A stretch of DNA of 64,000 bases from Coenobita brevimanus (Eukaryota > Arthropoda > Malacostraca > Decapoda > Coenobitidae), in NCBI GenBank assembly GCA_032717465.1, contig CM064664.1, forward strand, positions 584,717 to 648,716. The letters are read 5' to 3'. Below are positions 1-10,063 of this stretch, in pieces. The translations under genes and the position numbers were made by a program. Position 1 is the first letter of the stretch. Each line of letters begins with the position of its first letter. The notes beneath the pieces are model-generated. The model had not been told where the DNA came from, did not search any database, and was given only the letters and a program-made list of their open reading frames with translations.

Positions 1-604
1 TTCCTTTCCTGTCGGTGCGGCTGGAGGCGGTCACCAGGGCCCGACTTCTAGGCAGGACCATGGGCGAGATGCGGCTGGAGGCTGTCACCTGTTCACAGGT
101 GTAGCTGGAGGCTGTCACCGGTGTCCTGCACAGGGAGTGATGAGCAGTCGAGGTGCGGCTGAAGGCCATCACCCGCTTGCGAGTGCGGCTGATGGCCATC
201 ACCGGTGTCTTACTCTTGGAGGCAGCTGCAGAAGGAGAGGGGGCGTTACTGTCTCTCCCCGAGTGCGGCTGAAGGCCGTCACCAGTTTCTGCAGGAGAGG
301 AGGGGGGATTGCAGCAGTTGAGCGGCTTAAGGCCGTCTTGGTGTTTGGCTAAAGGCCGTCACGTTATGTGTGTGGCTAAAGGCCATCACTTGGGTGCTAC
401 TTGGGACCAAGTATTCAGCCCCACCCCGAACCTGTTGAGGGCTGGTCCGGTTGGAGGGTAATGTACTCGGACTGTGATGTTCCCCCTGGGTCCGTTCTGG
501 GGAAAAGGGCACAAGGTAGTCGGGGACATAGGTCCGTACTGCCTTGGCAATAAGCATACTCTCAGAGCCCCTCTGTGGTCTCCTCCTGGGGGGGTGTCGC
601 CATG
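1..604 (-). repeat. Reverse-oriented LTR fragment with GC-rich minisatellite
   Basis: The motif GCGGCTGAAGGCC and variants recur about ten times between positions 15 and 390. Steps run 54, 30, 54, 30 bases, an 84-base higher-order unit, and decay rightward. The part from 390 to 600 (ttgggaccaag, cccaccccgaacc, ggtctcctcctggggg) follows the same order as the reverse complement of the LTR 5' region seen at 34430-34660 and 51380-51580. I infer a minus-oriented piece of the same long-LTR superfamily that fills the right half of the window. It is open at the window edge and cut at about 604, so no LTR terminus is visible. Confidence 0.55.
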
Positions 605-1150
605 GGTTTCAGGACAATTCGCCATCAGGTCAATTCGCAGTCACGACAATAACAAGACAATTTGCCTTCAGGACCTTTTGCCGTCATGTGTTTACATATA
701 AGTTTATTCACCAAATAAACTAGTTTTTGAGTTATACGAATTATGAAAGTGATGGTGGTTTTTTTATTTTTATAATGAATATAAAATATGGCATCAAGTA
801 GTCGGTATTAATGGAAAAACAAATATATTGAAACGTGAATCAAGCGATGTACGATGTTTCACTTCGTCTTTAACATAAAGCTAGGTACGAAGCATTGACA
901 TTTATATAAATACATAATAACCTTAAGTGAACGATCGACATACTTTCAAATTATGTGAATAACTTCCATATTATGTTTATAAAAATAAGTGTACGCCAGA
1001 ATATAATTCAAAGTAGACAACAGTGAAGTAGAAACACGTTAATTATGAACTAAAAGTGCAACTTACGAATAATATCCAAAGCCTACGCTATTGAATAAAC
1101 ACAGACCTTGACAGTTCCCCAGGAAAATTAGTTATTATTGTATTAATTAA

Positions 1151-1915
1151 CCCGCGCCATCACGGCGACGTGAATTGACGTCCGCACATGATGTGCACTC
1201 ATGTCCCGGCGACATGAATTAACGCGGCAACATTGCAAGGTCCCTAATTTGCACAATTTTCAATTTTCGCGAGTGATTTCGCGAGTGATTTTTGGCACGT
1301 ATACACGGGACACCTTCCTCTATTCCTCTACAAGATGCCAAGCAGGGACAATGCCTTACACCGCATAACCTCTCCCCCCCCCCTGCATGCCATTGTCTCA
1401 GCAATTCACCTGTTACCAGTGACCTGGCCAATAAAGACATTCAGGGCCAGAGTGATTCCCCAATTGATGACAATGTGGAGGACAAAGTTTACATAGCATT
1501 AGAGGAAGAAACAGTCAGAAATGATGATCAGGTAATGTGGGAAAAAAAGGTCATGAATGGTGATGAGTTAGTGAGTGAAACAATGCTTATAATGCCTATA
1601 TTACTGTTTGAAAACCAATATACTCTTGTACTACATATAAATTCGTACCAAGTAAATAAATACTGTTTATGAATGGATAAAATAGTTACCCTTCCATAGA
1701 ACTCGTTTTCTTTGGTGCCAGCCTGTTAGAAAACCCATTCAGGTAAGGAAGTACTCGTGCCTAAATCGAGTATTTTAAACCTCAGGTGAGCGATTTCTCT
1801 ATGAATTTTCGATGTTTCTCACCAAAAGCGGATGTTTGAGCAAAAAAAAAAAAAAGGTCCAAAAATGTCAGAACTGGGACGTACCACTGCCCAGAAAACG
1901 TCGGAATGGGGCGGG
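1151..1915 (+). mobile_element. piggyBac family-2 internal-deletion derivative
   Basis: The 765-bp element is bounded by TTAA at 1147-1150 and 1916-1919. Its ends begin CCCGCGCCATCACGG and, inverted from the right, CCCGCCCCATTCCGACG. The left 350 bases match the left end of the piggyBac at 23456 (gtccctaatttgcacaattt against gtccataatttgcacaattt). The right 300 bases match that element's right end (gtttctcaccaaaagcgga). The transposase core is missing. It is therefore a short non-autonomous copy joining the two ends of family 2, and could have moved only with transposase supplied by a full copy. Confidence 0.85.
1292..1672 (+). pseudogene. Remnant of piggyBac transposase N-terminus
   Basis: This 126-codon frame contains QSDSPIDDNVEDKVY followed by acidic residues. 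That matches the acidic N-terminus DSDSPLDDDVEDRDY of the family-2 transposase at 23709. Downstream the frame runs into sequence equivalent to the 3' end of the full element, so the whole DDE domain is absent. It cannot encode a working transposase. It is kept as a fossil that identifies the parent family. Confidence 0.7.
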
Positions 1916-2131
1916 TTAAATAATATTAAGTATTTTTCTAGAATGACAGGGAATCGTCTTGGGTGCGAACGGTCTTGACGGGGAATCGTCCATGTTTTGA
2001 CGGCGAATTGTTCCGGAAGCTCGCCATGTCCTGGTGGTGGTCGGTTGCCATGGTAGGTATTTCAGATGTTATACTTATTTCCTTTATATATTTATTGTAT
2101 GATGCTGGACCCCATTCCACATCCCCACTCT

Positions 2132-2149
2132 TTAACCCCTAAAACGCGG
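2132..2149. repeat. piggyBac-1 left TTAA and terminal inverted repeat
   Basis: TTAA at 2132-2135 is followed by CCCCTAAAACGCGG at 2136-2149. The exact reverse complement ends the element at 5867-5880. Confidence 0.93.
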
Positions 2150-2639
2150 CTGTGTACGGGCGATCCCCCCGCTGTGGCGGGGTTGTAGCGGGGTCTGAGT
2201 ACCTGTGGAAAAATATTTGCCAAAAATCATAGATTAAACCTAGAGCATTAAAATTTTTATGGCATATAGTACTTACATTCAGCTTTCTCCTGAGCCACAT
2301 GTTGAGCCTTCGTTGACTACCAAAGGACTTGTGAAGACTTGCAAAGTTGGGTAACAAAGTCTTCACTCTCACACCTCCAGAAACCCGGTTTTCTTTCTAC
2401 CACAGCCTCAATCTGTCACAGTACACTTTATACAACAACGTACAGGTTGTTTGGAATCCGTATTTGTAAATAAGAACTGAAAATAAGGCTAAAATGAACG
2501 AAGCGCACAGCCGACATGCAGCGCGGTGGCGATCTTCCCGTCAATATTGTCACATTTGCCTTTTCTCGGCAAAAAACACGTATACTACATTTTTTTTCAT
2601 CATAGGACTTCGCAAACGTTTGCCTGTCACTATTACGGC

Positions 2640-3085
2640 CATAAAAATCACTGTCACTGCCAGTATTGTGGATTGGGACTGAGGAAGACCACCGCAGCGC
2701 GAGTTTATTCAGCCTTACGGCAGGCACTTTATTCTCGCTCCTGTCGGCCACTCGCACTTCATTTCTATCGCTCACTTTCACTGTATCTGTTCTTTTTTTT
2801 GCCTTATTCATCAGTGTCACTGTCCAGTGTTATAAAAATAATATTTTCTACACAACAAACTGTCACTGTCAGAACATAGAATAGGAAAATATGCTTTCAT
2901 CTTCTTACACTGGAGTGACTGTCACTCGCAATACTTATATTATTACTATGTACAATTATTTACACCAAAAAACACTGTCACTGTCAGTGCTTTTACAAGT
3001 ACATACACTAATTTACACTCATCAGGCTGTCACTGTCAGCACGTAAAAGAAAACTAAACAATATTATCACTGTCACTCTCAGTAT
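2640..3085. repeat. Subterminal CTGTCACTGTCAG motif cluster in piggyBac-1
   Basis: The motif (A/C)CTGTCACTGTCAG or close variants occurs near 2650, 2813, 2863, 2924, 2977, 3029 and 3068, spaced about 40-160 bp, between the transposase stop and the left end. Clustered repeats just inside the ends of a transposon are often transposase-binding sites; that role is inferred here. Confidence 0.55.
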
Positions 3086-3111
3086 TATTTCAAAGATTCT
3101 TACCCTTATTT

Positions 3112-5106
3112 TCAAAATCTACTTAGGCTGTGGTAGTCAAAGAAACACGGGTAAGCACAGAGGGGAACTTTGCACTCTTTGCACTGCAAGGAGGTGCGCC
3201 TAAAGGTTCTTTCCTGCCTGGTAGTGTGGCTGCACACATGACACCTCCTCAGTGCTTTCCCCCTCTTTGCAGTGGCTGGCAGTGGCTCCAGGCAGTGTCG
3301 CTGAAGGTAGGCCATACACTGTAGGCGGTCTGGAGGTGTGTGAGGGTGGCGTTTGGGACCTGTAGAAAGAACCTGGCCGTAACGCTGAAGCAGCTGGTAG
3401 ACACAAGTCTTGGAAAATCGTCTGAGAGAGTAGTTGGCTGGCTTCCTGTTCTTGATTTTATACAGGATGAAGGCATTCAACATGCACATATCAATCAAGT
3501 GCAAGAACACCTTCCTGTACCAACGACGATTTTTCCTCAGGCAGTCAATCTCTCCAATCATCATATCAGACTTGTCCACCAGCCGCATATTGACGTTATA
3601 GTCAATGACAGCATCAGGCTTCATCACAGGCTCGCCAGTCCTTCTGTCGACCTTCCCTGTTGCCAGCATTTCACCCTTGTGTACTGTGGTGAGCATGTTC
3701 ACGACTCTCTTATCATGCCACCTGATCGCAAGCATCTTGTCAGATTTCTTCAGGTGCACATCTCCCCGCTTTGACTTTTCAGCCTCGGGGAAGGCAGGGT
3801 AATGTGCCCTTTTACTTCTGACAGTGCCACAGGAGCCGACGCCGTGTTCAGAAAGGTACTTGGCGAGTTTAGGAGCGGTATAGTAATTGTCCGTATACAG
3901 GACATGATTCTCGCCAAAGTACCTTTCCAAAAGCACTTTCACCACAGAACCAGAGAATCCAAGGGGGTCAGTCTTATCCAAATTGACATTGCTGGCGGTG
4001 TAAATGACGAAGTCAAGGATGAACCCCGTCTTGCAGTCGCACAGCATGAAAAACTTGATTCCAAAGCGGTGGCGTTTGCTTGGAATGTACTGGACGAACC
4101 GAAGACGGCCCCTGAACAATACCAAAGACTCGTCAATCACGACTTTCTTGAACGGGCGCAAGAACCTCGTAAACTTATCCTTGATCATGTTCAGGATTCC
4201 CCTCACTTTCCATAATGGGTCAGTTTGAGAAGGCTCATCATTGTTCGCGAAGTGAAGATAAGTCATCAGCTGCCTAAAACGATCGCGGCTCATGTATTTA
4301 TTGAAAATGGGTGTTGGGCACAGCTCGTCGGAAGTCCAGTATTCTTCTAACTTGTGTTTCCAGTTGTGCAGCATTAGCAACATCAATCCAATAAATACAA
4401 AAAGCTCGCGGATCGTAAGAGGCACCCATGCTGCCATCCGCGACGTGGATGGCGTGGCCGCCTCACCTTCTCCTTCGCGAACTGGAGCACATTGCCCCTC
4501 GTACCTGTTTGTCTCGGTACAGATGTGCTCCATAACCTCGTCGTCAAGGAAGGCCAACAGGTAGTCAAGGCATTCACCATCCTCGTCCACAGGGAAGTCA
4601 GCCTGAAGTCCACACTCACTGTTGTCAAAGGGCAGATCCTCAGGCACAAAATCTGATCCCTCTGACCACACGAAGGCATCCAGCGTTCCCTGCCTAGGCT
4701 GGGAGGTGCTTGGGGCGGCGGGGGGTGAGGCAGGTCGTGTGGGAGTGGGTGAGGCAGGCAGGGCAACAGTAGGTGAGGCAGAGGCTATCCCAGGTCGTGT
4801 TGGTGTTGTGGTGGTGGTGGTGGTGGTGGGAGGGACATTATCACTGGGCTCAAGGTCACTCGCGGTGGCGTGACTCCTGAGTTGCCTAGTGCGAGTTAGC
4901 CTTATACTAGGGGACTTAACTCTACCAACACGAACACTAGGCCTACGATAACCTCTCAAACGTAAAGATGCTCTTTTACTTCCCTTTCTCGGTGGTGAAG
5001 GAGACTCCGACGACTCAGGAGACAGAACAGCAGAGGAGGAGGACGAGAGAACAGGGCTGGGAGTACGTGGCGGGCTTGCGGTGGCGTGACGTGGTGTAGG
5101 GGACAA
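3112..5106 (-). CDS. piggyBac transposase (DDE_Tnp_1_7 type)
   Basis: The product is 664 aa and would excise and insert the element at TTAA. The first ~190 residues are low-complexity and acidic, with a run of eight Thr from a GGT repeat. The DDE core follows. It shows KVVIDESLVLFRG near residue 315, HVLYTDNYYTAP near 400 and RLVDKSDMM near 505, which supply the three expected Asp. The C-terminus has a Cys-rich zinc-binding domain (CHVCSHTT ... CKECKVPLC). Length fits the family (about 550-700 aa). The frame stays open upstream to an in-frame TAG at about 5146-5148, beyond which another 105 codons lie in the same frame. Translation may start at 5106, or the TAG may break a 783-aa protein. Confidence 0.9.
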   Translation of the reverse strand: MSPTPRHATASPPRTPSPVLSSSSSAVLSPESSESPSPPRKGSKRASLRLRGYRRPSVRVGRVKSPSIRLTRTRQLRSHATASDLEPSDNVPPTTTTTTTTPTRPGIASASPTVALPASPTPTRPASPPAAPSTSQPRQGTLDAFVWSEGSDFVPEDLPFDNSECGLQADFPVDEDGECLDYLLAFLDDEVMEHICTETNRYEGQCAPVREGEGEAATPSTSRMAAWVPLTIRELFVFIGLMLLMLHNWKHKLEEYWTSDELCPTPIFNKYMSRDRFRQLMTYLHFANNDEPSQTDPLWKVRGILNMIKDKFTRFLRPFKKVVIDESLVLFRGRLRFVQYIPSKRHRFGIKFFMLCDCKTGFILDFVIYTASNVNLDKTDPLGFSGSVVKVLLERYFGENHVLYTDNYYTAPKLAKYLSEHGVGSCGTVRSKRAHYPAFPEAEKSKRGDVHLKKSDKMLAIRWHDKRVVNMLTTVHKGEMLATGKVDRRTGEPVMKPDAVIDYNVNMRLVDKSDMMIGEIDCLRKNRRWYRKVFLHLIDMCMLNAFILYKIKNRKPANYSLRRFSKTCVYQLLQRYGQVLSTGPKRHPHTPPDRLQCMAYLQRHCLEPLPATAKRGKALRRCHVCSHTTRQERTFRRTSLQCKECKVPLCAYPCFFDYHSLSRF

Positions 5107-5148
5107 TGGCGGTGAGCTGGGGTCACCGCTCCTTTTCCGTTTTTCCCC

Positions 5149-5463
5149 CTACCCATACTCGAGGCCCCTTCTCACCAGAGCCTTCCCTGTTGAGGTGCTG
5201 GGCACTGACACACTCTCCTCCAGCACAGAAACAATCACTTCTGGCCCGGACTCTGCACTAGATTGTGTGTCAGACTCAGCCAGGCTCGACCACACACCGA
5301 CATCACTGCCATAGTCCATTGAGGCTTTCAAAAGTTCTGAGGCTATTGCAGAGTCACTTAGCCCCTTAGTAGTTCCTGGTAAGGTTTTGAAGGGGGTTGA
5401 GGTCACAAAACCCTTTTTCGGAGGGCTAGAAGGCACAGACTCGGAAGAGCTCGAGTTAGACAT
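5149..5463 (-). pseudogene. Possible N-terminal extension of piggyBac-1 transposase
   Basis: This 104-aa Ser-rich acidic frame starts MSNSSSSESVPSSPPKKGF and lies in exactly the same frame as the transposase (357 bases = 119 codons between starts). A TAG separates the two. An acidic, Ser-rich start fits piggyBac proteins, so it is probably the original N-terminus. A separate small protein is the less likely alternative. Confidence 0.55.
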
Positions 5464-5866
5464 GGTGTCACCGTGGCAGATTTGCGTGGACTGACGCTAT
5501 TCTGGGGCAAACCGCGCGAAAAAATGACAGTGTGACAACTGGGGAAACAAGCGTTTCCCAGTAGCAAAAAGTGCTTGCGAGATGACGGCGCAGATTGACA
5601 CGTATCAGCCGTCCGCGCGTTGCCATATCGCACGACGAGGGAGGGCCGCACATCGGTGCGTCGGTGGGTAAAAAAAATGAGACTTGGCAACAACCGAGGT
5701 CAGTAGTACAAAGGTCAAGTGTGCTAAACGTAGCTCACGGGTGGCAGGACTGATAGACAATACCAGCTGGAGCATGCTTGCCCGCGGTTATTCAAAATTA
5801 ACTCAAATCGCAAACGCGACGACCCGCCGTTCTGCCCTTTGGGCCGACCGTCGCAAATGCGACGAT

Positions 5867-5884
5867 CCGCGTTTTAGGGGTTAA
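5867..5884. repeat. piggyBac-1 right terminal inverted repeat and TTAA
   Basis: CCGCGTTTTAGGGG at 5867-5880 mirrors the left end exactly and is followed by TTAA at 5881-5884. Confidence 0.93.
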
Positions 5885-6417
5885 AGTGTGGTTGTATTAT
5901 GAATATGCCAAAACAGTAGCCCTGGCAACATACAAATGGCAGGCTTACCAGACGTTGGTAAGTGGCCACAGTGAAGAAGCGAAAAAGAATCGAACTATAC
6001 GGGAAAATATTTGTTAGTTGAGTGACGTTAATCACACACTATATCTGTGACACCCTTATATATAAATATAGAGTAAATTAAAAAAAGTAAAAATAATGCA
6101 GTACATTAAACGTGGTATGGATATCTAGACGTAAGGAATTGGAAATGTCGGCCAGCCTTCACCACAAACCAGTCACACCTCCATTCACCCACTGACTCAG
6201 GCTTTCCTTGACCCAAGATACTTTCCCCTCCCATAAATATACAATCCATCAATTTTAATTTCATGAAACAAGTCATCGTAATACCATGTTCTGTGAACTC
6301 GTACAGTCGTGGTCATAAATAATCACCTATCATTCGGTACCCTGTGCCTCAGACTGCTTCCTTTATGCACGGCGAGTCACAATGGAGTAAGAGGGGCTGA
6401 GAGGGAGGGGCCAGAGA
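5885..6417. other. Unclassified sequence
   Basis: AT-rich DNA followed by a purine-rich tract (6380-6500, GAGGG-type) that leads into the inverted repeat. I see no coding sequence or recognisable repeat. Confidence 0.5.
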
Positions 6418-8128
6418 GGGAAGGGAAGGTGGCTGGGGGGGAAGAGTGATAGTGCGAGGGTGGAGTAAGGGAGCGGGAGGAGGGGAGGTAGGGAAGGGAG
6501 AATGAAATGCGAAGTGGTTGGTGGTCACATTATTTGTCTATTTTCTTTCATTCAGGGCATGATAAAAGAGTCAATATTCGGTAGATAATGCTGCATTGAA
6601 GTTTCGAATACTTGGGTACTGTTATATCAGATAACGGAGGAAGTGAGAAGGAAATTGTGAGAACTGGTATTGCTAAAGGAGCTTTCCGACGAATAAGAAA
6701 TTTTTTAACTAACATAACTGTGGATATGAGAACATGAATAAGAGTGTTGAAATCTTTTGTCTGGTCGACGCTACTATACGGGTGCAAAAGGTGGACAGTA
6801 AAGAAGAAAATGAGAGAGAGATTACAAGCAGATGAGGTATGGTTTTTGAGAAGAATGATACGAATATCATGGATAGAAAAAGTAACAAATGAAGAAGTTC
6901 TGAGAAGGGCAGGAGTGGAAAGAGAAATCATGAAGACTATAAAGAAAAGACAGACGGAATTTTTGGGACGTTATAAGAGTAAAAGAACTTGAAAATGACT
7001 GCTTACTTGGAAGAATAGAGGGAAGAAGAGCAAGAGTAAACAATGATTAAAGTATATGGATTGTATAAGAAGCTATTAACAAGAAAGAATCAGGAATGTG
7101 GAGTTAATCAAGATACCTGAGGATAGAGGAAGATGGTGCTCCATGGCCGCTAACGTCACATGACCGGCACTTCGGTAAAAGGTAAAGGTAATGCTGCATT
7201 GTATCTTGTATAGCGGTGTCTGATAACAAGCTTTAGATCGGTGGTGATATCAGTTGCTGGCTCATGAGATAAATATGCTGACATGACAGATCAAACATTA
7301 GTGCAGAACCATCGAGACTGTGTGGGCACAGACTGTCATCGCGTGGGAGCCAGAGAACGAGAGGACACAGGCCCGCCTACTCCAGCACACCACGGACGAG
7401 TGGGAGCTGTTCAGACGAAACCAGCAAACCATCAACATTGTTTCCTCTCTGCCGCGAAGACTGCAAGAGGTTATTAGAGGCAGGAGGCCACTGGACTACT
7501 TAATAAGACTTTCCTTGTTGCTTTGGCTTTACCAATGTCGGTAAACATTGAGTTTGGGTATGATTTTATTTTCCTTCTAAAGTTTTATGAAAGATATCGT
7601 AATTATATCCAGCCATGTGCACTGACATCAAATTTATTTCTCTTTTATGCACAATTACCTGGTGGTCAAGGTGACTGTATATATGGAGTGTCTGTGGCCA
7701 CAGACATATCAAAGGTTGCATAATTATGATATTTAGTTCCAAAATTAATTACATGTAAGGGTAAAGGACGTTTCTTAATTAAGCATTACAGAAGTCCAAA
7801 CCATCCAGATTCCATTCTTTGTCCGAAGTCAAAATATACAGATAAACACAAATTTCTGGCTCCGCACTAATAATTGATCTGACACGTAAGTATATTTCTC
7901 TCATGAGCCAGCCCTTGATTTCACCACAAATCTAAAGCCTGTTATCTGACGTCAGTATACAAGATGCAATGCAGCATTATCTTCGAAAATTAACTCCTTT
8001 ATATCATGCCCTGAATGAAAGAAATTAGACAAATAACGTGACCACCACTTCGCATTCATTCTCCCTCCCCTCGCCCACTCCACCCGCACACCATTACTCA
8101 ACCCTCACTCACCTTCCCCAGTTGACCT
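6418..8128. mobile_element. Long-inverted-repeat (foldback) element
   Basis: The left arm (6418-6598 plus 7202-7313) is the inverted counterpart of the right arm (7856-8128). Shared blocks include gagaatgaaatgcgaagtgg, ttcattcagggcatgat, gataatgctgcattg, ggctggctcatgaga and agatcaaacattagtgc, in mirrored order over about 280 bp with modest divergence. The spacer 7314-7855 has an open frame at 7320-7544 whose product I do not recognise. The left arm was later split by the RTE insertion at 6599-7188. Outer ends and target duplication are not clear, so the superfamily is unknown. Confidence 0.7.
6599..7188 (+). mobile_element. 5'-truncated RTE-like LINE, 3' end only
   Basis: The sequence encodes the C-terminal end of a LINE reverse transcriptase: FEYLGTVISD-like start, then SFVWSTLLYGC, ADEVWFLRRMIRISW and EEVLRRAGVEREIMKTI, followed by a frameshifted tail ending in a SMAANVT-type terminus near 7160. 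The 13-bp sequence taatgctgcattg occurs at 6586-6598 and again at 7189-7201, exactly flanking it, so target-primed insertion with 5' truncation is clear. The frame is broken and no catalytic domain remains. It belongs to the same broad LINE type as the minus-strand element at 13319-15535. Confidence 0.85.
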
Positions 8129-8272
8129 CTGACCTTTGTAGAGGCAAGACCTGAGGGTGACCACTACGTGATCGGAAATACTGCCCACACCATGTATGGC
8201 TAGGTGGCGGTCGGCACCTGTATATGCTGTACTGCTCCATTTGTCACCCAAAGTGTACTGGGTTATATAACC

Positions 8273-10063
8273 ATGGCTGCCGCAATTGATCCTGACCCAG
8301 TGGAAGTGAATAATAAGTTCCAGGTACTGAGCAACGACACGGCCATGGAGGAAGGTGGTATCACCCCAGTCATTAGTGTGGCTGAAAAAAGGAAAAGGAC
8401 GAATAATGCTGCCAGACAAGAAATAAGCAGCCCCGACACAGAGAGAACAGACGGTAAGAGAAAAAAAAATTATGGTTTTAAGGAGGCGGGAAACAAGCGT
8501 GACAATGAGGCAGTGATGGAGCAAGATGTAAGGGAGGTGGGGGAGCTGGATGAGGAACCATGTGGTGGAAAGATGGCGAGGAGGAGGCTGCTTTTCCCCA
8601 GGGACTGTGACCTCTCGTACCAGGAAAAAGTGTGGTGGACGGTAAAACTGGGGACTGAGCACAGGAGCTTTAAGCCCCTGCTTAAACATGGGAGAAACAG
8701 GGCATACGTGACAGTGGGGAGCCAGGAAGCAGTGGACAAACTTACCACCACGGGTTACCAAGGAACTGTGCTCAGTGTGCCGGATGAGAATGAGAAAATT
8801 ACCAAAGTCATCATATTTCGGTACCCTGCTTGGCTTGACCCAGAGTATGTCCTATCAGACCCAAGGTTTTTGTCGGCGAAAAGAAACTCCGTCCGTGGAC
8901 AGGAGAGAAGTCAGGTTATTGCCTTAATGACTGGAGAAATTGTGGACAGAATCTTTATACTTGGGTTAGGGTACAGGAGTGTGAAGCCCTATGTTGAAGA
9001 ACCCAACCTGTGTCTGAAGTGCAGTCGCTGGGACCACAGAACATAGACTTGCCAGCTGGATGCTCGGTGCAGATTTTGTGCAAAAAATCACTTTTCCACA
9101 GTGTGCAGCCAGAAAATAAAATCGGGAATCAGAGTGGAACCCCAGTGCTGTAACTGTGGCGGAAATCACAATGCCGCCTCCTTGGCCTGCCCCTTGAGAC
9201 CCAGGATTAACCTTCCCAGATGGGGTCAGCTCGAGCCAGGTGTGAATGGTAGGGATCAGCATGGGGGTGGGGAGGTAAGTCGGTGGACGGATGGAGGGAG
9301 TGAGGTGCGCCAGGCAGTGCAGGTGAGGGCTGAACAAAGTAGCCCTCCCATGGGACAAAGCCACTACCCTCCTCTACCACTATCCCAACTACCATCAACT
9401 AACGAAGGCAGTGTCTGGGCAAGAAGGGAGGTATCGAGGGCTGCCAGACGTAATGACAATGGAGATCACACACCAGCAACAAGCAGTAGTGCAGCTGCGA
9501 TGACCAACAAGGTGGCACAAGGGAAACCTGACCAGGAAGTGGACATGAAGGCAGTACTCCAGTTAATGCATGATCTCGGGAATAAAATTAATACTCTGGA
9601 AAGGAAAGTTAATATGATAATGGAAAACTCTTTTGGTCAGGTATATGTTGAAGAAAATAGTGCTTCAGCAGAGACAGCAGAGGAAAGAAGTGAAGATGAA
9701 AAGGCTGATAATCATAAAGTGGTCGAAGAAGCAGGAAATAGTATTAATATAGAGATGAGTGGTGATAATCAAGAAGCCAATGGAAACATAGAAAGAGTGA
9801 AACCCAGTAAGCAGTTGCATCCCATAAACCACTGAAAGCTCCAAGTACAGGGAGAGGAGAAAACCCTCAGACAACATGACTTTTTTAGTGGCGGACTTGC
9901 TGAAATTACTGGTATTTTAGAAAAATCTCATGACAGTGAAGAAAAGAAATGTATAATCTCCAGGGAGTGGAATGAGCTACAGGGTCATGTGGATAAATTT
10001 GTTAAGTCTATGTTGGCAATGGTGAACACCAGATTGGATAAACCAGTTAAAAATGGGTCATAA
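8273..10063 (+). pseudogene. LINE ORF1, gag-like with zinc knuckles
   Basis: The frame spans 597 codons from MAAAIDPDPVEV to the TAA at 10061-10063 and is continuous except for two in-frame stops (9044-9046 and 9833-9835). The middle carries three Cys/His zinc knuckles near 9010-9200: CLKCSRWDHRT followed by the first stop then TC, CRFCAKNHFSTVC, and CCNCGGNHNAASLAC. Such proteins bind element RNA and package it with ORF2p. The C-terminal third is acidic and probably helical. A TAG inside the first knuckle probably came from TGG. The stop overlaps the ORF2 ATG (10053), which supports coupled translation in the ancestor. As it stands no full protein can form. Confidence 0.85.

Larger units (their letters stand above)
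612..2015. mobile_element. Foldback-like element with repeated 16-bp end motif
   Basis: Around 612-686 the motif GGACAATTCGCCRTCA occurs about five times head to tail with variation. At 1944-2015 three inverted versions appear (TGACAGGGAATCGTC, TGACGGGGAATCGTC, TGACGGCGAATTGTTCC). Inverted ends made of short direct subrepeats are typical of foldback-type DNA transposons. The interior is AT-rich, holds no coding sequence of its own that I can recognise, and carries a piggyBac derivative at 1151-1915. Outer limits and target duplication are not resolved. Confidence 0.4.
2136..5880 (-). mobile_element. piggyBac DNA transposon, family 1
   Basis: The element is 3745 bp long, with perfect 14-bp inverted ends and TTAA on both outer sides (2132-2135, 5881-5884), the hallmark of piggyBac insertion. 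One transposase gene runs on the minus strand. The left end, downstream of the gene, holds several CTGTCACTGTCAG-type motifs. About 235 bp at the left end (2136-2372) resemble the right end of the non-autonomous element at 48333-50108. Perfect ends suggest recent activity, but an in-frame TAG in the upstream reading frame leaves its coding status uncertain. Confidence 0.93.

Noticed and set aside
2139..2372. Small minus-strand protein gene at the left end of piggyBac-1
   Set aside because: It overlaps the inverted repeat and end sequence shared with the MITE at 49842; better explained as transposon end than as a gene, though the splice-donor-like site is reported as a finding.
6744..6992. Stand-alone 82-aa gene
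   Set aside because: It is part of a 5'-truncated LINE bounded by a 13-bp target duplication.
7320..7544. 74-codon frame in the core of the foldback element as a host gene
   Set aside because: Short, no recognised motif and no start or splice context; left as unassigned element core.
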